This document shows, in pieces, positions 59,777-64,000 of a stretch of DNA of 64,000 nucleotides; within the stretch, counting starts at the first letter, position 1; each line of letters opens with the position of its first letter. The stretch covers positions 1 through 64,000 of the forward strand of contig NZ_JAJEPR010000015.1 in the NCBI RefSeq assembly GCF_020686945.1, in the 5' to 3' direction. The position numbers were made by a program, and so were the translations under genes. The notes under the pieces are model-generated. The model saw only the letters and a program-made list of their open reading frames with translations, did no database searches and was not told where the DNA came from. This DNA is from Limivivens faecihominis. Lineage in GTDB: Bacteria > Bacillota > Clostridia > Lachnospirales > Lachnospiraceae.

Positions 59777-59779
59777 AGA

Positions 59780-59808
59780 TTGCTGTTTACGGGGAGTTGT
59801 GCTATACT
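59780..59808 (+). promoter_or_regulatory. Promoter of the pyrH operon
   Basis: TTGCTG at 59780-59785 and TATACT at 59803-59808, spacer 17, beginning just after the topB stop. Confidence 0.7.
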
Positions 59809-59840
59809 ATCCCTGAATCTAAAGAAGCAGAGGTGCTTAC

Positions 59841-60536
59841 ATGAAAAGAGTATTATTAAAATTAAGCGGCGAGGCACTGGCCGGTGATAAAAAGACGGGA
59901 TTTGACGAGCCCACTGTTACCGCTGTTGCCCGTCAGGTAAAAGAACTCGTTGACGATGGACTGGAAGTTGGTATCGTGATCGGAGGAGGCAACTTCTGGA
60001 GAGGCCGTTCCAGCGAGAAGATCGACCGGACCAAGGCTGACCAGATCGGTATGTTGGCTACGGTTATGAACTGTATTTATGTATCTGAGATTTTCCGTTC
60101 TGTAGGTATGAAGACCAAGGTTCTCACTCCCTTCGCCTGCGGAGCGTTTACTGAGCTTTTTTCCAAGGATCTGGTAAACGAGTGCTTCTCCAAAGGCATG
60201 GTAACCTTCTATGCCGGCGGAACCGGCCATCCCTATTTTTCCACGGATACGGCCACGGTGCTGCGTGCCATTGAGATCGAGGCGGATGTGATCCTTCTTG
60301 CGAAATCCATCGATGCCGTATACGACAGCGATCCGAAAGTAAATCCCAACGCGAAGAAGTATGACGAGGTTTCCATCCAGGAAGTTATCGACAAAAAACT
60401 GGGTGTGGTAGATATGGCGGCTTCCATTCTCTGTATGGAGAACAAGATGCCGATGCTGGTATTCGGCCTCAATGAGGAGAACAGCATTGTAGAAACCGTA
60501 AAAGGCAATTTTAAAGGCACAAGGGTGACTGTATAA
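59841..60536 (+). CDS. pyrH: UMP kinase
   Basis: 231-residue bacterial uridylate kinase of the amino-acid kinase fold: LKLSGEALAGD, IVIGGGNFWRG, TGHPYFSTDTA and KSIDAVYDSDPK are diagnostic. It phosphorylates UMP to UDP in pyrimidine synthesis. First gene of pyrH-frr-uppS-cdsA-dxr-rseP. In many bacteria rpsB-tsf directly precede it; here they are 26 kb away. Confidence 0.96.
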   Translation: MKRVLLKLSGEALAGDKKTGFDEPTVTAVARQVKELVDDGLEVGIVIGGGNFWRGRSSEKIDRTKADQIGMLATVMNCIYVSEIFRSVGMKTKVLTPFACGAFTELFSKDLVNECFSKGMVTFYAGGTGHPYFSTDTATVLRAIEIEADVILLAKSIDAVYDSDPKVNPNAKKYDEVSIQEVIDKKLGVVDMAASILCMENKMPMLVFGLNEENSIVETVKGNFKGTRVTV

Positions 60537-60555
60537 TAACCGGGAGGAAAAAGAT

Positions 60556-61107
60556 ATGGATGAAAGAATCAAAGCATATGAGACAAAAATGAGCAAATCC
60601 TACGACAGTCTGTTAAAGGATTTCAGTACGATCCGCGCAGGCCGTGCCAATCCCCATGTACTGGACAAGATCACCGTGGACTACTACGGAACACCGACCC
60701 CCTTACAGCAGGTGGGAAACATCACCGTTCCGGAAGCTCGGATTCTGATGATCCAGCCCTGGGAGAAAAAGATGATCCGTGAGATCGAGAAAGCCATCAT
60801 GGTTTCTGATATCGGCATCAACCCCACCAATGACGGTACCTGCATCCGCCTGGTATTCCCGGAGCTTACCGAGGACCGCAGAAAAGATCTTGCCAAAGAG
60901 GTAAAGAAAAAAGGCGAGGGCGCGAAGGTTGCAGTCCGCAACATCCGCCGCGATGCAAACGATGCCTTCAAGAAGCTGAAAGGCAGCGACGTATCCGAGG
61001 ATGAGATCAAAGAGCTGGAAGATAACGTTCAGAAGCTCACCGATAAGTATATCAAAGAGATCGACAAGGCAGTGGAAGAGAAATCCAAGGAGATCATGAC
61101 AGTATAA
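60556..61107 (+). CDS. frr: Ribosome recycling factor
   Basis: 183 residues with the coiled three-helix bundle and the two conserved blocks FSTIRAGRANPHVLDKI and VRNIRRDANDAFKKL. It splits post-termination ribosomes with EF-G. GGGAGG precedes ATG 60556, 20 bases after pyrH. A GC-rich hairpin near 61116-61138 follows without a T-run, so transcription should continue. Confidence 0.96.
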   Translation: MDERIKAYETKMSKSYDSLLKDFSTIRAGRANPHVLDKITVDYYGTPTPLQQVGNITVPEARILMIQPWEKKMIREIEKAIMVSDIGINPTNDGTCIRLVFPELTEDRRKDLAKEVKKKGEGAKVAVRNIRRDANDAFKKLKGSDVSEDEIKELEDNVQKLTDKYIKEIDKAVEEKSKEIMTV

Positions 61108-61163
61108 AACAGCTGGGCGCTGCTTTTTGGCAGCGCCTAAAATTGTTTCTGGAGGAAATAAAT

Positions 61164-61871
61164 ATGGTGATACCGCAGCATGTTGCGATCATTCTGGATG
61201 GCAACGGACGATGGGCGAAGAGCAAAGGCATGCCCAGAAACTACGGTCATTCCAGGGGAGCCAAGAACCTGGAAGTGATCTGCGAGGATGCCTGGAATAT
61301 GGGCATCAAATATCTGACGGTCTATCTGTTTTCCACGGAAAACTGGAAGCGGTCCAAGGAAGAGGTGGACGGCCTCATGAGGCTGTTCCGCAGCTACACA
61401 AAGACCTGTATCAAGACTGCCCAGAAAAATAATATGAAAGTACGGGTACTGGGAGATCCCACAGCTCTGGATCCGGATCTTCAGGAGAGCCTGAAAAAGC
61501 TGGAGGAGTCCTCGAAGGACAACACCGGACTGAATTTCCAGATCGCCATCAATTACGGCAGCCGGGACGAGATTACGAGAGCGGTCCGCCATCTGGCAGC
61601 GGATGTGAAGGACGGAAAGCTGGCCGTTGATGCCATCGACGAGGCCTGCATTTCCGGCTATCTGGACACGAGAGAAGTGCCGGATCCGGACCTTCTGATT
61701 CGCACCAGCGGAGAGCAGCGCCTTTCCAACTACCTGCTCTGGCAGCTGGCCTATACAGAATTTTATTTTACCGATGTGCCCTGGCCCGCTTTTACCAAGG
61801 AGGAGCTTTGGAAGGCCATCGAGAAGTTCAACAGCCGTGACCGGCGTTACGGCGGAGTGAAGGAGGGATAA
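61164..61871 (+). CDS. uppS: Undecaprenyl diphosphate synthase (cis-prenyltransferase)
   Basis: 235 residues. HVAIILDGNGRWA with catalytic Asp12, GHSRGAKNLE, TVYLFSTENWKRS, INYGSRDEI and the late PDLLIRTSGEQRLSNYLLWQ are hallmark segments. It makes the C55 carrier lipid for cell-wall precursors. ATG 61164 behind GGAGG is the start; the frame opens seven codons earlier with an unsupported ATG. Confidence 0.95.
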   Translation: MVIPQHVAIILDGNGRWAKSKGMPRNYGHSRGAKNLEVICEDAWNMGIKYLTVYLFSTENWKRSKEEVDGLMRLFRSYTKTCIKTAQKNNMKVRVLGDPTALDPDLQESLKKLEESSKDNTGLNFQIAINYGSRDEITRAVRHLAADVKDGKLAVDAIDEACISGYLDTREVPDPDLLIRTSGEQRLSNYLLWQLAYTEFYFTDVPWPAFTKEELWKAIEKFNSRDRRYGGVKEG

Positions 61872-61872
61872 C

Positions 61873-62682
61873 GTGTTTAAAACGAGACTGCTCAGTGGTA
61901 TTGTCCTGGTGATCATCGCTCTTGTGACCATCATCAGCGGCAGTTACCTTCTCTGGGGAACCTTATTCCTGGTGTCTCTCATCGGCCTGACGGAGCTTTA
62001 CCGGGCTGCAGGCGTACAGGAAAAGGGCTTTTCCCTTCTGGCCTTAATCGGGGCTCTCGGTGTGGCTTCCTATTATTTGCTGTTACTTTTCGGATTTGAG
62101 GCATATAGTATGATGGATATGATTTTTATTCTGATCGTACTGATGGCCGTCTATGTATTTACATATCCGAAATACCATGCGGACCAGGTCATGGCGGCCT
62201 TCTTCGGCGTGGTCTATGTCTCCGTGATGCTTTCCTATATTTATCTCACCCGGAGTCTTGAGGGCGGAGCCTTTCTGGTATGGCTGATTTTCCTCTGCTC
62301 CTGGGGCTGCGATACCTGCGCTTACTGTGTGGGCATCCTCATCGGAAAGCACAAGATGGCTCCTGTCTTAAGCCCGAAGAAATCCATCGAGGGCGCTGTG
62401 GGAGGCGTTGTGGGAGCTGCGCTTCTGGGTCTTATCTATGCCCTGGCAGCCGGAAAATTTTTCCCGGAGTTTGATCACAGCCCGGCGGTTTACGCCCTGA
62501 TCTGTGCAGTGGGAGCTCTCATCTCCATGGTGGGAGACCTGGCGGCTTCCGGTATCAAGAGAAACCACAACATCAAGGATTACGGCAAGCTGATTCCCGG
62601 ACACGGCGGAATTCTCGACCGTTTCGACAGCGTGATCTTCACGGCTCCGGTGATCTATTTCCTTGCCATTGCCCTTCTGTAA
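61873..62682 (+). CDS. cdsA: Phosphatidate cytidylyltransferase
   Basis: 269 residues, about eight membrane helices, making CDP-diacylglycerol for phospholipid synthesis. The CDS signature is present in KSIEGAVGG and in SAIKRNHNIKDYGKLIPGHGG-like sequence near the C-terminus (here SGIKRNHN followed by KDYGKLIPGHGGILDR). The start is GTG 61873, with AAGGAGGG upstream, one base after uppS. Confidence 0.94.
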   Translation: MFKTRLLSGIVLVIIALVTIISGSYLLWGTLFLVSLIGLTELYRAAGVQEKGFSLLALIGALGVASYYLLLLFGFEAYSMMDMIFILIVLMAVYVFTYPKYHADQVMAAFFGVVYVSVMLSYIYLTRSLEGGAFLVWLIFLCSWGCDTCAYCVGILIGKHKMAPVLSPKKSIEGAVGGVVGAALLGLIYALAAGKFFPEFDHSPAVYALICAVGALISMVGDLAASGIKRNHNIKDYGKLIPGHGGILDRFDSVIFTAPVIYFLAIALL

Positions 62683-62703
62683 AAAAGAAGCGGAGGAATG
62701 CGT

Positions 62704-63846
62704 ATGAAAAAAATAGCGATTTTAGGTTCCACGGGTTCCATCGGCACCCAGACCCTGGAGGTAGTGGAAAACAACGGCGACATTCAGGTGGAAGCCCTTT
62801 CTGCCAACGGAAATGTGGACCTTCTCGAGAAACAGGCGAGAAAATTTAAACCTTCTGTCATCGCTGTATTCCGCGAGGATGCAGCGAAGGAGCTGAAAGA
62901 ACGGTTAAAAGATATGAATATCCGCATCGTGACAGGAATGGACGGTCTCATCGAGATTGCCACGCTGCCCGAGACGGATATCCTGGTGACGGCCATTGTG
63001 GGAATGATAGGTATTCTTCCCACGATCGAGGCCATCAAAGCCGGAAAAGATATCGCCCTGGCAAATAAGGAAACTCTGGTGACGGCGGGGCATATCATCA
63101 TGCCTCTGGCAGAGCGGATGGGTGTTCAGATCCTTCCGGTGGACAGCGAGCACAGCGCCATTTTCCAGGCCCTTCACGGGGAAGACCGGGGCGGAATTGA
63201 GAAGATTCTTATCACAGCCTCCGGCGGTCCCTTCCGGGGAAAAAACCGGGCGGAACTTGAGAATGTTCAGGTGGAGGACGCCCTGAAACATCCGAACTGG
63301 TCCATGGGCCAGAAGATCACGATCGATTCTGCCACCCTGGTAAATAAGGGGCTGGAGGTCATGGAAGCCAAATGGCTTTTCGGCGTGGATCTGGACCGGA
63401 TTCAGGTGGTAGTCCAGCCGAAGAGTATCATCCATTCGATGGTAGAATTTAAGGACGGAGCTGTCATCGCCCAGCTTGGGACACCGGATATGAAGCTTCC
63501 GATCCAGTACGCCCTCTATTATCCGGAGCGGCGTTACCTTCCGGGAGACCGGCTGGATTTCTGGAAACTGAAGGAAATTACCTTTGAGAAACCGGATACG
63601 GATACCTTCCTTGGTCTGCCCCTGGCCTTTCAGGCGGCGAGAACTGGCGGTAGCATGCCAACGGTCTTCAACGCGGCCAATGAGCGGGCTGTGAGCAAGT
63701 TTTTGCATCGGAAGATTCGTTTCCTGGATATCTATGATATAATTTCCGACGCAATGGAACATCATAAGGTTATTCCGAATCCTTCCATCGAAGAGATTCT
63801 GGCAGCAGAGCAGGCAACATACGAACGAATTGAAAGCAGGTGGTAG
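62704..63846 (+). CDS. dxr: 1-deoxy-D-xylulose 5-phosphate reductoisomerase
   Basis: 380-residue NADPH enzyme of the MEP isoprenoid pathway: GSTGSIGTQTLEV at 8-20, ANKETLVTAG, the metal-binding PVDSEHSAIFQ and GPFRGK, and KHPNWSMGQKITIDSATL. ATG 62704 is seven bases from GGAGG; the ATG at 62698 is only one base from it. This enzyme feeds precursor to UppS encoded in the same operon. Confidence 0.95.
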   Translation: MKKIAILGSTGSIGTQTLEVVENNGDIQVEALSANGNVDLLEKQARKFKPSVIAVFREDAAKELKERLKDMNIRIVTGMDGLIEIATLPETDILVTAIVGMIGILPTIEAIKAGKDIALANKETLVTAGHIIMPLAERMGVQILPVDSEHSAIFQALHGEDRGGIEKILITASGGPFRGKNRAELENVQVEDALKHPNWSMGQKITIDSATLVNKGLEVMEAKWLFGVDLDRIQVVVQPKSIIHSMVEFKDGAVIAQLGTPDMKLPIQYALYYPERRYLPGDRLDFWKLKEITFEKPDTDTFLGLPLAFQAARTGGSMPTVFNAANERAVSKFLHRKIRFLDIYDIISDAMEHHKVIPNPSIEEILAAEQATYERIESRW

Positions 63847-63847
63847 G

Positions 63848-64000
63848 TTGAGTATTATTCTTGCACTTTTTATTTTCAGCCTGATCATTATCATTCATGA
63901 GCTGGGTCATTTTCTCCTGGCAAAATACAATGGAGTGACAGTGCTGGAGTTTTCTCTGGGCATGGGTCCCAGAATTTTAAGTACGGTAAAGGGCGGCACC
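63848..64000 (+). CDS. rseP: RseP-type site-2 protease, cut by the window end
   Basis: First 51 codons only. They encode a hydrophobic helix (IILALFIFSLIIIIHELGH) with the zinc motif HELGH at 17-21, then FLLAKYNGV and FSLGMGPRI, typical of the RseP/RasP intramembrane metalloprotease family that cleaves anti-sigma factors and signal-peptide remnants. The start is TTG 63848, one base after dxr and behind AGGTGG. The gene continues beyond base 64000. Confidence 0.9.
   Translation, partial: MSIILALFIFSLIIIIHELGHFLLAKYNGVTVLEFSLGMGPRILSTVKGGT

Noticed and set aside
61116..61138. GC-rich hairpin between frr and uppS as a terminator
   Set aside because: No T-run follows, and the genes belong to a conserved operon.
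1..64000. tRNA, rRNA, CRISPR array, prophage or replication origin
   Set aside because: No regularly spaced repeats, tRNA-like cloverleaf, phage gene cluster or DnaA-box cluster was seen by reading; a tRNAscan or CRISPR search was not possible.

Overview
The window reads as a chromosomal segment of a Gram-positive Firmicute, most likely class Clostridia and probably family Lachnospiraceae. The reasons are strong AGGAGG-type ribosome binding sites, sigma-A promoters with 17-18 base spacers, the rimP-nusA-rnpM-L7Ae-infB-rbfA-nrnA-truB-ribF order, a meso-diaminopimelate dehydrogenase, lipoproteins and membrane fusion proteins without an outer-membrane partner, and a DUF5685-DnaJ pair. G+C looks close to 50 percent. 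No rRNA, tRNA, CRISPR array or prophage was seen. The family assignment is inference from gene content.

Layout. 1-1850: a decayed transposon area, with an IS1380-type element that has lost part of its transposase sitting in a remnant of an IS4-type transposase. 1912-4747: a hairpin repeat, then tdh-kbl (threonine to glycine plus acetyl-CoA). 4835-9937: a secreted Ig-like protein and a type IIA topoisomerase pair (topoisomerase IV-like). 10065-21444: the translation and RNA-metabolism block, rimP to ribF, rpsO and pnp. 21810-25180: an HD-GYP protein with hisS, then a lipoprotein and a DUF1294 protein on the minus strand. 25414-31991: a MacAB-like ABC system with two different membrane fusion proteins, one carrying a very large insertion. 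32196-33905: rpsB-tsf. 34024-37525: two consecutive aconitase-superfamily small/large subunit pairs. 37609-40583: a BlaI/BlaR1-like system with paired BlaI-type operators. 40630-44613, minus strand: aspS, an MscS channel and an M42 peptidase. 44954-50144: DUF5685-DnaJ, ddh, rhaA and an AraC regulator. 50197-55321: an MMPL exporter behind a duplicated operator, a homocysteine methyltransferase-like protein and a DUF5696 glycosidase. 55372-57565: a DtxR/MntR regulator (minus strand), a His-rich CsoR regulator and a tandem HD protein. 57569-64000: topB, then pyrH-frr-uppS-cdsA-dxr-rseP, cut by the window edge.

The best candidate for an undescribed system is 37609-40583. A repressible promoter with two BlaI-type dyads drives a membrane-anchored extracellular protein. 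The following blaI-blaR1 pair encodes an M56 protease sensor in which the penicillin-binding sensor domain is replaced by a roughly 110-residue domain that is also the C-terminal domain of the target protein. The second is the ABC system at 25414-31991, where the coiled-coil hairpin of one fusion protein is interrupted by about 650 residues holding two copies of an unrecognised domain on Thr/Glu/Pro-rich tethers. Further leads are a three-hairpin structured region at 44647-44799, a dispersed hairpin element with paired arm changes (1912 and 42441), the duplicated LeuCD-like modules and terpenoid-synthase-like Asp motifs in the DUF5685 protein.
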